From: Paracoccaceae bacterium
Lineage (GTDB): Bacteria > Pseudomonadota > Alphaproteobacteria > Rhodobacterales > Rhodobacteraceae
Length of the DNA: 64,000 bases
Assembly: GCA_006226775.1 (NCBI GenBank)
Contig: SBGD01000018.1
Location: 1-64,000, forward strand
Reading direction: 5' to 3'
The translations under genes were made by a program, and so were the position numbers. The notes beneath the pieces were generated by a model that saw only the letters and a program-made list of their open reading frames with translations, was not told the DNA's origin and searched no databases. Shown here one piece after another: positions 53,710 to 62,892 of the stretch (the stretch's first letter is position 1; every line of letters starts with the position of its first letter).

Positions 53710-55232
53710 GCCGCCTCGTGCTGGTGCTGGGCGATCAGCTCTCGCCCGAAATCGCCGCGCTGAAGGCGGCGGACAAGGGGCGCGACGTGGTGGTCATGGC
53801 CGAGGTCGCGGATGAGACCGGCTATGTGCCGCATCACCCCAAGAAGATCGCGCTGGTCCTGGCGGCGATGCGCAAGTTTGCCGAAGAGTTGCGCGCCGAC
53901 GGGTGGGATCTGCGCTACACGCAACTGGACGACAGCGCAAACTCTGGCTCGATTGTCAGGGAATTGTTGCGCCGGGCCGAGGAGACCGGCGCAAGCGAGG
54001 TGCTGGCCACCGAGCCCGGCGAATGGCGGCTGATCGAGGCGCTCGGCGAAGCGCCGATCCCGGTCAAGCAACTGGCGGATGACCGGTTTCTCGCCTCGCA
54101 CAATGATTTCGAGACCTGGGCCGAGGGGCGCAAGTCGCTGCGGATGGAGTATTTCTACCGCGAGATGCGGCGGCGCACCGGCTACCTGATGGACGGTGAC
54201 GACCCCGAGGGCGGCGTGTGGAACTACGATTCCGAGAATCGCAAACCGGCGCCCGACGCCATTGATTTCGCCGGGCCGATGCAGTTCACGCCGGACGAGA
54301 CGGTCGAAGAGGTGCTGGACCTCGTCGAGGCGCGGTTCGGCGGCAATTTCGGTGACTTGCGCCCGTTTCACTTCGCCACCGACCGGGGCCAGGCGCGCCG
54401 GGCGCTGACGCATTTCATCAAGGGCGCGCTGCCGAAGTTCGGCGATTACCAGGACGCGATGATGAACGACGAGCGCTTCCTCTATCACGCGGTGATTTCG
54501 CCCTATCTCAACATCGGCCTGCTCGACCCGAGTGAGGTCTGCGCGGCGGCGGAAGAGGCTTATGCCAAGGGCCACGCGCCGCTGAACGCGGTGGAAGGGT
54601 TCATCCGCCAGATCATCGGCTGGCGGGAATTCGTGCGGGGGATCTATTTCCTCGAAGGGCCGGGTTATCCGCGCCAGAACAAGCTGATGCAGCAGCGCAA
54701 GCTTCCGGCGGTCTACTGGGGCGGCGAGACCCGGATGACCTGCATGGCCAAAGCCGTTGAACAGACACGGGAAGAGGCCTATGCGCACCACATCCAGCGG
54801 CTGATGGTGACCGGAAATTTCGCGCTGCTTTCAGGGGTGAACCCGGCGGAGGTGCATGAGTGGTACCTGGCGGTCTACGTGGATGCCTTCGAGTGGGTCG
54901 AGGCGCCCAATACCGTCGGCATGAGCCAGTTCGCCGATGGCGGGCTGTTTGCCTCCAAGCCCTATGTCTCCTCCGGTGCATATATCAACCGGATGTCCGA
55001 TTACTGCAAGTCCTGCGCCTATGACGTGGGGACAAAGGTCGGTGAGGGGGCCTGTCCGTTCAACCTGCTCTACTGGAATTTCCTGGATCGGCAGCGCGCG
55101 CGGCTTGGGGATAACCCGAGGATGGGCAATATGTACCGGACCTGGGACCGGATGGACGGCGACAAGCGGGAGCAGATCGTGGCAGAGGCCGAAGCGCTGC
55201 TCGAGGCGCTGGGACGGGGCGAGGTCGTGTGA
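53706..55232 (+). CDS. FeS-type bacterial cryptochrome/photolyase (CryPro/FeS-BCP)
   Basis: A 508-residue protein of the 'deoxyribodipyrimidine photolyase-related' family: N-terminal 'LVLVLGDQLSPEIAALKA', a C-terminal FAD-binding helical part, and four Cys for a 4Fe-4S cluster, one in the middle ('TRMTCMAKAV') and three near the end ('DYCKSCAYD', 'GEGACPFN'). Members repair (6-4) photoproducts or act as light sensors (PhrB, CryB). GTG start overlapping the SDR gene. Repair versus signalling cannot be told here. Confidence 0.92.
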   Translation: MSRLVLVLGDQLSPEIAALKAADKGRDVVVMAEVADETGYVPHHPKKIALVLAAMRKFAEELRADGWDLRYTQLDDSANSGSIVRELLRRAEETGASEVLATEPGEWRLIEALGEAPIPVKQLADDRFLASHNDFETWAEGRKSLRMEYFYREMRRRTGYLMDGDDPEGGVWNYDSENRKPAPDAIDFAGPMQFTPDETVEEVLDLVEARFGGNFGDLRPFHFATDRGQARRALTHFIKGALPKFGDYQDAMMNDERFLYHAVISPYLNIGLLDPSEVCAAAEEAYAKGHAPLNAVEGFIRQIIGWREFVRGIYFLEGPGYPRQNKLMQQRKLPAVYWGGETRMTCMAKAVEQTREEAYAHHIQRLMVTGNFALLSGVNPAEVHEWYLAVYVDAFEWVEAPNTVGMSQFADGGLFASKPYVSSGAYINRMSDYCKSCAYDVGTKVGEGACPFNLLYWNFLDRQRARLGDNPRMGNMYRTWDRMDGDKREQIVAEAEALLEALGRGEVV

Positions 55233-55247
55233 GGCTGGGCGCCACGC

Positions 55248-55356
55248 GCCCCGGACCTGATCCGGGGCCTCCCCGTCTGCCATGAGGTCCCGGGTCAGGC
55301 CCGGGACGCGGGGCGCCGCTGCGCCATGAGGTCCCGGGGCAGGCCCGGGACGGGGC
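55248..55356. repeat. Cluster of CCCGGG-type hairpin repeats
   Basis: GCCCCGGA-cctga-TCCGGGGC (55248-55268), then two tandem units GTCCCGGG-n5-CCCGGGAC at 55287-55307 and 55331-55351, each preceded by CCATGAG and followed by a GGGGCGC stretch. Related hairpins occur at 63379-63442. They fill the gap between the convergent photolyase and MORN genes. Confidence 0.75.
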
Positions 55357-55360
55357 GCGC

Positions 55361-56809
55361 CTACTCGGAGGCGGGGGGCTCTTCGGCGGTGTCATCACCT
55401 TCCGGCTCGGCTGCCGTGGATTGCACAAGCGCGCCGTTCTTCCATTCGCCCGTCGCCTGCTGCCCGGCGGCGTAGCGCATCGTGCCTTCGCCCTGGCGTT
55501 TGCCGGCCACGAAGGTGCCCTCGTAGACGTCGCCATTGGCATAGGTCGCGACACCCTGGCCCGAGATCTCGCCGTTCTTCCACTCGCCGATGTACTTGAA
55601 CCCGTCGGGCATGGAGATCTCGCCCTCGCCGTGGCGCTGGCCATCGGCGAACTGGCCGATATAGACCGTGCCGTCGGGATAGGTGGCGGTGCCCTTGCCG
55701 TGGCGGCGGCCGCGTTCCCATTCGCCCTCGTAACGGTAACCATCCGCATAGGTCATCACGCCGAAACCGTGGTTGCGCGCGTTCTGGAACCCGCCCTCAT
55801 AGGTCAGCCCGTTGGGATAGGTCGCCCGGCCTTCGCCCTCGATCACGCCATTGACCCAATCGCCCTCGTAGGTCGAGCCGTCAGGATAGGTGATATTGCC
55901 GACCCCATGCGCCAGGTCGTCGACGAATTCGCCGACATAGATCGAGCCATCGGGATAGGTCACGGTGCCGACGCCCTGGATCTTGCCGTTCTCCCAGTCA
56001 CCCTCGTAGCGATAGCCGTCCTCGCCGGTGAAGACGCCCTTGCCGTTGCGCTGGTCGTCGCGGAACTGGCCCTCGTAGACGTCGCCATTGGCATAGGTCA
56101 CCCGGCCCTGGCCTTCGCGGCGGCCTTCGACCAGCTCGCCTTCGTAGACGTCGCCATTGGGCTGGATCAGTTTTCCGGTGCCCGAGATCTGGCCGGCGCG
56201 CCAGAGGCCCTCGTAGATCAGCCCGTCGGTCATCACCAGCTTGCCCTGGCCGTCGCGGGCGCCGTCGGCGACGCGGCCCTCATAGGTCGAGCCATCGGGA
56301 TAGGTGATCGTCGCGGTGCCCTGCTTGACGCCGTTGACCCAGTCGCCGTCATAGACATAGCCGCCGGGACTGGTCATCACGCCGCGGCCATGGTGCATCG
56401 CGTTGCGGAACGCCCCCTCGTAGCGCACGCCATTGGCATAGATCGCCACGCCCTGGCCGGTGATCTGGCCGTCGTCCCAGGAGCCTTCGTAGGTGCCGCC
56501 ATCGGTGAAGGTGATCTTGCCGATGCCATGCGGCTTGCCCTTGGCGAACTCGCCCTCGAAGATCGAGCCGTTGGGAAAGCGCGCGACACCGTTGCCCTTG
56601 ATCTCGCCCTCGACCCAATCGCCCATGTATTCATAGCCGTTGGGCAGCCGGTAGGTGCCCTGGCCATGCTGCAACCCGTCGCGGAAGGTGCCCTCATAGA
56701 CCCCGCCATCGTCATATTGCTTGGTCAGGACCTCACCGTCCTGAGCCAGCGCCGGACCGGCCGCCAGAAGCGCCAGAACCGTGCCCGCGATACGAATGGA
56801 TTGCTTCAT
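55361..56809 (-). CDS. Secreted MORN-repeat protein
   Basis: A 482-residue product with a signal peptide ('IAGTVLALLAAGPALAQ') and then 18 regular and one degenerate MORN units of exactly 23 residues ('DG..YEG.W..G...G.G..TYP' pattern) up to about residue 460, and an acidic C-terminal tail. MORN repeats form an elongated beta-meander that binds lipid or protein partners; in bacteria the role of such exported forms is unclear. The ATG at 56809 is chosen for the signal peptide. Single gene. Confidence 0.9.
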   Translation of the reverse strand: MKQSIRIAGTVLALLAAGPALAQDGEVLTKQYDDGGVYEGTFRDGLQHGQGTYRLPNGYEYMGDWVEGEIKGNGVARFPNGSIFEGEFAKGKPHGIGKITFTDGGTYEGSWDDGQITGQGVAIYANGVRYEGAFRNAMHHGRGVMTSPGGYVYDGDWVNGVKQGTATITYPDGSTYEGRVADGARDGQGKLVMTDGLIYEGLWRAGQISGTGKLIQPNGDVYEGELVEGRREGQGRVTYANGDVYEGQFRDDQRNGKGVFTGEDGYRYEGDWENGKIQGVGTVTYPDGSIYVGEFVDDLAHGVGNITYPDGSTYEGDWVNGVIEGEGRATYPNGLTYEGGFQNARNHGFGVMTYADGYRYEGEWERGRRHGKGTATYPDGTVYIGQFADGQRHGEGEISMPDGFKYIGEWKNGEISGQGVATYANGDVYEGTFVAGKRQGEGTMRYAAGQQATGEWKNGALVQSTAAEPEGDDTAEEPPASE

Positions 56810-57078
56810 CTGGCCTGCGATGCCCCCGGATTGTGCCTGCACAGAAGGTAAAGGAGGCGGCCAGCGCAGACAATGCCTTTTGATCACAGGCGCTTGATCT
56901 GACGGCTTTGTTCATGTCCCGGACGGGGGGTGCGGCGGGTTCCCGCCGGGCCGCCGCCTGCCAGGGGCGGTCAGGCAGGGACTTCGGTGCCGCCAAACGA
57001 GACGTATCTGGCGCAAAAGGCCGGTTCGCCCAAGCGTCCGTTCAGGTCGCGCGGCAAGCCCAGCCACGGCGCAGGGGG

Positions 57079-57669
57079 TCAGTTGCGCAGACGGGTCATC
57101 ATCATCTCGTGCACCGCCTGCATGCCGCGCTCGGCCATGTCCGAGATTTCGGCGGCGTGCAGCTGCAGGGCCGCGACGACCTCGGGGTCATCCGAGGTCT
57201 GGACGACCACAAGCCCCGCATCGGTCACCTCGACGTCGGACCGGATGGCGTCGCCGCGGACAAAGAAGATGTCCAGCGTCGGGCTCTGGATGAAGATGCG
57301 CGGGTCGTCCGCGGCCTCGACCCGGGCGATCATGCCGGTGGCATGGCTGACCAGCACCGCCATCACCGCCGGATCGGAGGCGCGGGTGACCGTGCGGATG
57401 CCGTCGGGCAGGTTGGTCACCTCGCGCGACAGCGTGGGGAAGTTGTTGAACAGGGTGGCCAGTTCGGCGCTTTCCTCGGGGCTGGCGTTCTCGCCGCGCA
57501 GGCCCGGCATGATGAAGGTGTCATGTCCGCTGCCATCGGCGCCGTGCATCCGGTTGTGCATCTGGCCGTGCATCTGCGCCGCGGCGCCGGTCTGCCAGAG
57601 CGCCGCCGTGGCCAGGGCCAGGGCCGCAAGGCCAAGCCCCCTGCGAATTCGTGCCGTCCTGCCGATCAT
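57079..57669 (-). CDS. Hypothetical secreted protein, Met/His-rich after the signal peptide
   Basis: A 196-residue product with a signal peptide ('GLGLAALALATAALWQTGAAA'-like, cleavage after AAA/AQ) followed by 'MHGQMHNRMHGADGSGH', a Met/His stretch that could bind copper or another metal. The rest is an alpha/beta domain without motifs that I know. No partner gene is nearby. The longer frame to 57825 lacks a signal peptide. Confidence 0.75.
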   Translation of the reverse strand: MIGRTARIRRGLGLAALALATAALWQTGAAAQMHGQMHNRMHGADGSGHDTFIMPGLRGENASPEESAELATLFNNFPTLSREVTNLPDGIRTVTRASDPAVMAVLVSHATGMIARVEAADDPRIFIQSPTLDIFFVRGDAIRSDVEVTDAGLVVVQTSDDPEVVAALQLHAAEISDMAERGMQAVHEMMMTRLRN

Positions 57670-57925
57670 GCTGTGTTTCCCCCGCGTCGAACCCGGCCGG
57701 AGCGGCGGTTTTCCATGACCGCGTCCCGGACATTTCACCTTTCTACCGCGCGGGACGGCTTGAATGCAATGTTCTGAATGTAACGATTGCTTGCGGCCAG
57801 TGTTGGCGGCCCGGCGGTGCCGCATTTCCGGGCAGAGAGGCCGGCGGGGCGCGTCGCGCGCCCTATCGGCCCTTCACCCCGCGCCTGGTTCTGGGTAGGG
57901 AGAACCAGACGACAGGAGAACCCCG

Positions 57926-59584
57926 ATGGCCGACAGATTCCGCATCACCCTGGCACAGCTCAACCCCACCGTGGGCGATATCGCCGGCAATGCCGCGCTG
58001 GCGCGCGATGCCTGGGACCGGGCCAGGGACGCGGGCGCCGACCTGGTGGCCTTTCCCGAGATGTTCATCACTGGCTACAACGCCCAGGACCTGGTGCTGA
58101 AACCGGCCTTCCACGTCGCCGCCATCGAGGCGGTGCGCGACCTGGCCCGCGCCTGCGCCGATGGCCCGGCGATTGCCATCGGCAGCCCCTGGGTCGAGGG
58201 GGCGGCGCTTTACAATGCCTACCTGATCTGCAAGGGGGGCGAGATCGCGGCGATACAGTGCAAGCATCACCTGCCCAATGAGACCGTCTTCGACGAGAAG
58301 CGGATCTTTGCCTCCGGTCCCCTGGGCGGGCCCTATGCGGTGGGCGGCCTGCGCATCGGCAGCCCGATCTGCGAGGATGCCTGGTACGAGGACGTGGCCG
58401 AGACCCATGCCGAGACCGGGGCAGAGTTTCTGCTGGTGCCCAATGGCTCGCCCTATTACCGCGGCAAGTACGATGTGCGCCTGACCCATATGGTCAGCCG
58501 GGTGGTCGAGACCGGGCTGCCGCTGATCTATCTCAACCTCACCGGCGGCCAGGACGACCAGGTCTTCGACGGCGGCAGCTTCGGCATCAACCCGCGTGGC
58601 GAGATCGCCTTCAAGCTGCCGGTCTTTGCCGAGCAGATCGCCCATGTCGACCTGGAGCGCGGGCCCGAGGGCTGGCGCATCGTGCCGGGCGAGGTGGTGC
58701 AGGAGCCCGACCCCTGGGAGCAGGATTACAACGCCATGGTGCTGGGCCTGCGCGACTACCTGGCGAAGACCGGGTTTACCAAGGTGCTGCTGGGGATGTC
58801 GGGCGGGCTCGATTCGGCGCTGGTGGCGACGATTGCCGTCGATGCGCTGGGGCCCGAGAACGTGCGCTGCGTCATGCTGCCCTCGGAATATACCTCGCAG
58901 GGCTCGCTGGAGGATGCCAGGGCCTGCGCCGAGCGGCTGGGGTGTCGCTACGATTTCGTGCCGATCACCCAGGCGCGGGCGGCGGTGACCGAGACGCTGG
59001 CGCCGCTGTTTGCGGCCACCCGGCCGGATCTCACCGAAGAGAACATCCAGTCGCGGCTGCGCGGGCTCTTGCTGATGGCGCTGTCGAACAAGTTCGGCGA
59101 GATGCTGCTGACCACCGGCAACAAGTCCGAGATCGCGGTGGGCTATGCCACGATATACGGCGACATGGCGGGGGGCTACAACCCGATCAAGGATCTCTAC
59201 AAGACCCGGGTCTTCGCGCAAAGCCGCTGGCGCAATGCCCATCACCGGCCCTGGATGAAAGGCCCCGAGGGCGAGGTGATCCCGCCGCGGATCATCGACA
59301 AGCCGCCCTCGGCAGAGCTGCGCGAGGATCAGAAGGACAGCGATTCGCTGCCCGATTATCCCGAGCTGGATGCGATCCTCGACATCCTGGTGGACCAGGA
59401 CGGCTCGATCGCCGATTGCGTGGCGGCGGGTTTCGACCGGGCGGTGGCGAAGAAGATCGAGCACCTGCTCTACATCAGCGAGTACAAGCGCTTTCAGTCG
59501 GCGCCCGGGGTGCGGCTGACGAAACGCGCCTTCTGGCTCGACCGGCGCTATCCCGTGGTCAACCGCTGGCGCGATCCGGGCTGA
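57926..59584 (+). CDS. nadE: NAD+ synthase, glutamine-hydrolysing
   Basis: A 552-residue two-domain enzyme. The N-terminal nitrilase-type glutaminase has the Glu ('AFPEMFITGYN'), Lys ('QCKHHLPN') and Cys ('SPICEDAWYED') triad. The C-terminal synthetase has the PP-loop 'LLGMSGGLDSALVATI' and 'GNKSEIAVGYATIYGDM'. It amidates deamido-NAD to NAD+. ATG with GACAGGAGA upstream. Confidence 0.96.
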   Translation: MADRFRITLAQLNPTVGDIAGNAALARDAWDRARDAGADLVAFPEMFITGYNAQDLVLKPAFHVAAIEAVRDLARACADGPAIAIGSPWVEGAALYNAYLICKGGEIAAIQCKHHLPNETVFDEKRIFASGPLGGPYAVGGLRIGSPICEDAWYEDVAETHAETGAEFLLVPNGSPYYRGKYDVRLTHMVSRVVETGLPLIYLNLTGGQDDQVFDGGSFGINPRGEIAFKLPVFAEQIAHVDLERGPEGWRIVPGEVVQEPDPWEQDYNAMVLGLRDYLAKTGFTKVLLGMSGGLDSALVATIAVDALGPENVRCVMLPSEYTSQGSLEDARACAERLGCRYDFVPITQARAAVTETLAPLFAATRPDLTEENIQSRLRGLLLMALSNKFGEMLLTTGNKSEIAVGYATIYGDMAGGYNPIKDLYKTRVFAQSRWRNAHHRPWMKGPEGEVIPPRIIDKPPSAELREDQKDSDSLPDYPELDAILDILVDQDGSIADCVAAGFDRAVAKKIEHLLYISEYKRFQSAPGVRLTKRAFWLDRRYPVVNRWRDPG

Positions 59585-59589
59585 CACCA

Positions 59590-59640
59590 CGAGGAATGCC
59601 CGCAAGGGCTTGACGAGTGGCTCATCCGCCCCTTGCGGGC
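59590..59640. repeat. Dispersed 30-bp repeat copy 2 within a long hairpin
   Basis: CGAGGAATGCCCGCAAGGGC then TTGACGAGTG (59590-59619) matches the 51.1-kb copy at 27 of 30 positions. GCCCGCAAGGG (59598-59608) also pairs with CCCTTGCGGGC (59630-59640), an 11-bp stem between the convergent nadE and hydrolase genes, probably a two-way transcript end. Confidence 0.65.
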
Positions 59641-59655
59641 CGTCTTCGCCTCGGC

Positions 59656-60300
59656 TCAGCGCCCGATGGCCCGCGCCAGCAGCGTCGCGATCCGCGCGCC
59701 GCCTTTGGGCGTCGGATGCACCAGGTCGCGGGCGTAAAGCGACAGGTCGCGCCGGTCATAGGCCGCCCCGGCATCCACAAAATCCACATGCCGTCGCAAC
59801 CCCGCCGCGGCCTTCATCCGCGTCTCAAGCACCGCCAGTTCGTCGATACAGGGCGCAAACGGCCCGCCCCGGACCGACACCGGGTAGTAATCCAGCCAGA
59901 TCACCCGCGCCGCGCGCGCCCTCAGCGCATCGAGAAAGGCCGGGATCTCGCCCCTCTTGCCATCCGCGCCGACCAGTTGATCCAGCGTCGCCGCGCAGCC
60001 CCGGCAGCGGCACTCGCGCGCCAGATCATTGCCGCCGCCATTGACCACGATCACATCCCATTGCCCCGGCGGCAGCTGGCTGCGGATCTCGCGGCGCAGG
60101 AATTGCGAGCCGGAAAAGGCCGCCCCCGCGACGGCGCGGCTTTCGACCGACAGCCCCGGCACGGTGTTCAACAGCTGCGGGATCGACTGCCCGCGGCTCC
60201 TGTTCCAGGCGAGGATGCTGTCGCCCAGCACCAGCACCCGGGTCTCGGCCCAGGCGCCGGAGGCGAAGGCGGCCAGCGCCAGAACGAGGACCCATCGCAC
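59656..60300 (-). CDS. SGNH/GDSL-family esterase, exported
   Basis: From the GTG at 60300 (AGAGG about 9 nt upstream) the product is 214 residues with signal peptide 'WVLVLALAAFASGAWAE'. GDSL block 'VLVLGDSILAW', Gly of block II, 'VNGGGNDLA' (block III N) and 'DLVHPTPKG' (catalytic Asp/His) are present. Extracytoplasmic esterase or lipase-like. A longer GTG start at 60345 would overlap the zincin gene by 13 nt; the shorter form has the better signal peptide. Confidence 0.82.
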   Translation of the reverse strand: MRWVLVLALAAFASGAWAETRVLVLGDSILAWNRSRGQSIPQLLNTVPGLSVESRAVAGAAFSGSQFLRREIRSQLPPGQWDVIVVNGGGNDLARECRCRGCAATLDQLVGADGKRGEIPAFLDALRARAARVIWLDYYPVSVRGGPFAPCIDELAVLETRMKAAAGLRRHVDFVDAGAAYDRRDLSLYARDLVHPTPKGGARIATLLARAIGR

Positions 60301-60332
60301 CGTCTTGCACCTCTTGACCCGAAACCCGTGGA

Positions 60333-60731
60333 TCACTCCCACCACCGGTCAATCAAGGCGATATCCGCATCCGACCAGCCGAAATGATGCGCCAGCTCGT
60401 GGACCAGCACATGCGCCACCAGGTCGCCCAGGTCCACATCGCCGCGTTCGCGCCATTCGATCAGGATCGGCTGGCGGAACAGCCAGATCACATCGGCGCC
60501 ATGCGGCTGGTCGAAGCTCGACTTCTCGGTCAGCGGGATGCCTTCGTAAAGCCCGGTCAGGTCGCGCGCATCGGCGATGCCGAGATCGCGCAGCACCGCC
60601 CGTGACGGCCAGTCGGCGATCTGGATCACCACCTCGCGCGCCGCGCCGGCAAAGACCTCGGGCAGGGCGTCGATGGCCGCCGCGGCCAGCGCGGCAAAGC
60701 CGTCTTCCGAGGTATCCGGCGCCGCGCTCAC
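60333..60731 (-). CDS. Minimal zinc metallopeptidase (zincin-like)
   Basis: A 132-residue protein with the zincin motif in 'LVAHVLVHELAHHFGWSD' (HE..HH......D), of the small cytoplasmic metallopeptidase family (PF06262 type). The GTG at 60731 overlaps the PfkB stop by 4 nt and is preferred to the frame start at 60845, which is inside the kinase gene. The function is not known; no signal peptide. Confidence 0.82.
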   Translation of the reverse strand: MSAAPDTSEDGFAALAAAAIDALPEVFAGAAREVVIQIADWPSRAVLRDLGIADARDLTGLYEGIPLTEKSSFDQPHGADVIWLFRQPILIEWRERGDVDLGDLVAHVLVHELAHHFGWSDADIALIDRWWE

Positions 60732-61678
60732 AGCCGGGTCAGCACGCAATCGGGCAAGAGCCGCTCGACCGTGGCCTTTTCGCACAACCGGGTGCCATCG
60801 CTCATGCAGGCCGCCGCCGCCGCCACCACCCCCAGCCGCAGGCATTGCTCGATCGGCTCGCCGCGCGCATGGGCCAGCGCGAAGGCGCCGACGAAACTGT
60901 CGCCCGCGCCGACCTTGCTGACCACCTCGATCTTCGGGCCGACCGCGTGCCAGCTGCCATCGGCATTCGACAGCACCGAGCCATCGGCGCCGCGCGCCAC
61001 GATCACGTTGCGCGCGACCTGGTTGGTCACCAGCGAGCGGGCAAAGGCGGCGCTGTCCTCGCGCGTGGGCAATTCGCGCCCGGCCAGTTCCTCGGCCTCG
61101 GGCCCGTCCATGCGCAGGGCAAAGACGGTTTCATGCGGCTCGCGCGCCAGCTGGAACAGCGCCGGGCCCGAGGTGTCGACGATCAGCTGCGCGCCGCGGC
61201 CCTTGACGTGGGCGGCCAGGATCGAGGGAAACTCCTTGGCCACGCCGGGCGGCTGGCTGCCCGAGAGCACCACCAGCACGTCATCCGCCGTCGCCTGGTC
61301 GATCGAGTTCAACCCGCGGGCGACGTCATGCTCCTGCCAGGGATCGCCCGGCATGACGAAGCGGTATTGCTCGTTGTTCGACTGGTCGATCACCGAAAAG
61401 CTCAGCCTTGTTTCGCCGGGGCCCTGGAAGGCCACGGTCGGCACGCCCTCCAGCGCCAGCAATTGCAGCAACTGCGCGCCGGTGGCGCCGCCGATGGCGA
61501 TCAGCGCCGTGGCGTGGCCGCCCAGCATCTGGATCGCGCGGGCGACGTTGATGCCGCCGCCGCCGGGATCGATCGAGGGATCGCTGCAGCGCAGCTTGTG
61601 CTCGGGATAGACACGCGGCGCGGTGGTCGCAAAGTCGACCGCCGGGTTGAGCGTGATGGTCAGGATATTGGTCTGCAT
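60728..61678 (-). CDS. PfkB-family hexose-phosphate kinase (1-phosphofructokinase-like)
   Basis: A 316-residue ribokinase-fold kinase: 'ILTITLNPAVDFATTAPRV' and 'DPGGGGINVARAIQMLGG' (substrate-binding glycine-rich block) and the C-terminal anion hole 'SKVGAGDSFVGAFALA' with catalytic Asp. This matches FruK/LacC/PfkB members. The substrate (fructose-1-phosphate, fructose-6-phosphate or tagatose-6-phosphate) is not determined. First gene of a three-gene unit with the zincin and hydrolase. Confidence 0.87.
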   Translation of the reverse strand: MQTNILTITLNPAVDFATTAPRVYPEHKLRCSDPSIDPGGGGINVARAIQMLGGHATALIAIGGATGAQLLQLLALEGVPTVAFQGPGETRLSFSVIDQSNNEQYRFVMPGDPWQEHDVARGLNSIDQATADDVLVVLSGSQPPGVAKEFPSILAAHVKGRGAQLIVDTSGPALFQLAREPHETVFALRMDGPEAEELAGRELPTREDSAAFARSLVTNQVARNVIVARGADGSVLSNADGSWHAVGPKIEVVSKVGAGDSFVGAFALAHARGEPIEQCLRLGVVAAAAACMSDGTRLCEKATVERLLPDCVLTRL

Positions 61679-61842
61679 CGGGATCTCTACCCATCCAGTT
61701 TGAGTGATGGCCATGTTAGCGGTCACATTCTCACTCTTGCGCCCGGATTACCAGACCCCGGGGGCCGCCTTGCCCGCGATCCTGCTTCGTGCGCGCCGGG
61801 CCGTCGCGCCTGGCCCGGCGCCAGACTCACACCCTCAAGAAC

Positions 61843-62766
61843 TCACATCATCAACTGGTAGGACATCGGCTCGTACCTGAAGCGCCCGTCCCGGTCGTCG
61901 CCGACATAGCCGATGGCGGGGAAGGGCATGTGATAGCCGATGAAGGGCAGCTTGTCCGCGGCCATCATCGCCAGCAGTTTCCGGCGGGTGGCGGCGGCGG
62001 CGGATTTGTCCATGTCGAACCGCACCTCCCAGTCGGGATAGGCCAGCGACCAGACATAGTGATTGGCGAAATCGGCGGCGATGATCAGGTCCTGCCCGCC
62101 GCTTTCGAGACGATAGACCATGTGGCCGGGGGTATGGCCGAAGGCCTCCATCGATTCGATGCCCGCGGTGACCGCGGCGCCGCCCGAGACCATCTCCATC
62201 TTCTCGGCCAGGGGGCGCACTTTGGCCTCGAACCCCTCGTTGCCGGTGCCGGCCCAGTGGTCGTATTCGACCGCGCCGGTGACATAGCGGGCATTGGGGA
62301 AGGTGGCGCTGCCGTCCTCTCCGGCCAGCCCGCCGATATGGTCGCCGTGCATGTGGGTGAGGACCACGACGTCGATCTCCTCGGGCGTGCGCCCGGCGGC
62401 GGCCAGCGCGGCGGTGATCCCCGCGGCATTCAGCCCGGTGTCGAAAAGCACCAGTTCGGCGCCGGTATTGACCAGCGTCGGGGTAAAGAAGAACTGCGCG
62501 GCATCGACCGGGATATTGGCCATGCGCGAGGCGGTGGCGAAGTCCTCGGCGCTGGCGTTCATGCCGAAGATGGTCTGCGGATCGGGCACGGTGCGGGTGC
62601 CAGCCAGCAGCGTCGTCACCTCGAAATCCCCCAGCTTCACTCGCCGGAAATCCGCGGTCGGAATGCCCAGCCTTGCCGGTTGGGCAGCGGCGCGGCCTGC
62701 CGCCAGCCCGGCCAGCGGCAGGGCCGCGGTGGCCGCCAGAAGATGTCGGCGCGAAATCATCGTCAT
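61843..62766 (-). CDS. MBL-fold metallo-hydrolase with Tat signal
   Basis: A 307-residue product: twin-arginine signal 'SRRHLLAATAALPLAGLAAG' and a metallo-beta-lactamase domain with 'LTHMHGDHIGGL' (H.H.DH), 'GHTPGHMVY' and 'AADFANHY'. The Tat signal implies export in folded form with metals in place. It resembles AHL-lactonase or methyl-parathion-hydrolase-like enzymes, but the substrate is unknown. It is a single gene. Confidence 0.87.
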   Translation of the reverse strand: MTMISRRHLLAATAALPLAGLAAGRAAAQPARLGIPTADFRRVKLGDFEVTTLLAGTRTVPDPQTIFGMNASAEDFATASRMANIPVDAAQFFFTPTLVNTGAELVLFDTGLNAAGITAALAAAGRTPEEIDVVVLTHMHGDHIGGLAGEDGSATFPNARYVTGAVEYDHWAGTGNEGFEAKVRPLAEKMEMVSGGAAVTAGIESMEAFGHTPGHMVYRLESGGQDLIIAADFANHYVWSLAYPDWEVRFDMDKSAAAATRRKLLAMMAADKLPFIGYHMPFPAIGYVGDDRDGRFRYEPMSYQLMM

Positions 62767-62892
62767 GTCAATTCTCCTTGTTGCGATCTCCCTATGGTAT
62801 CGCGCCGGACCGCCCTGTCAGAGGCGCACACGCTTTCGTGAACCCGAAGCCCGGCGCCGGGCGTGGATACTGCCCCGCGAAAGGAGGGCGCG

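Noticed and set aside
56810-57078. An 87-residue minus-strand frame between the MORN gene and the hypothetical secreted gene
   Set aside because: Composition is random-like and it overlaps the MORN start region; no support for translation.
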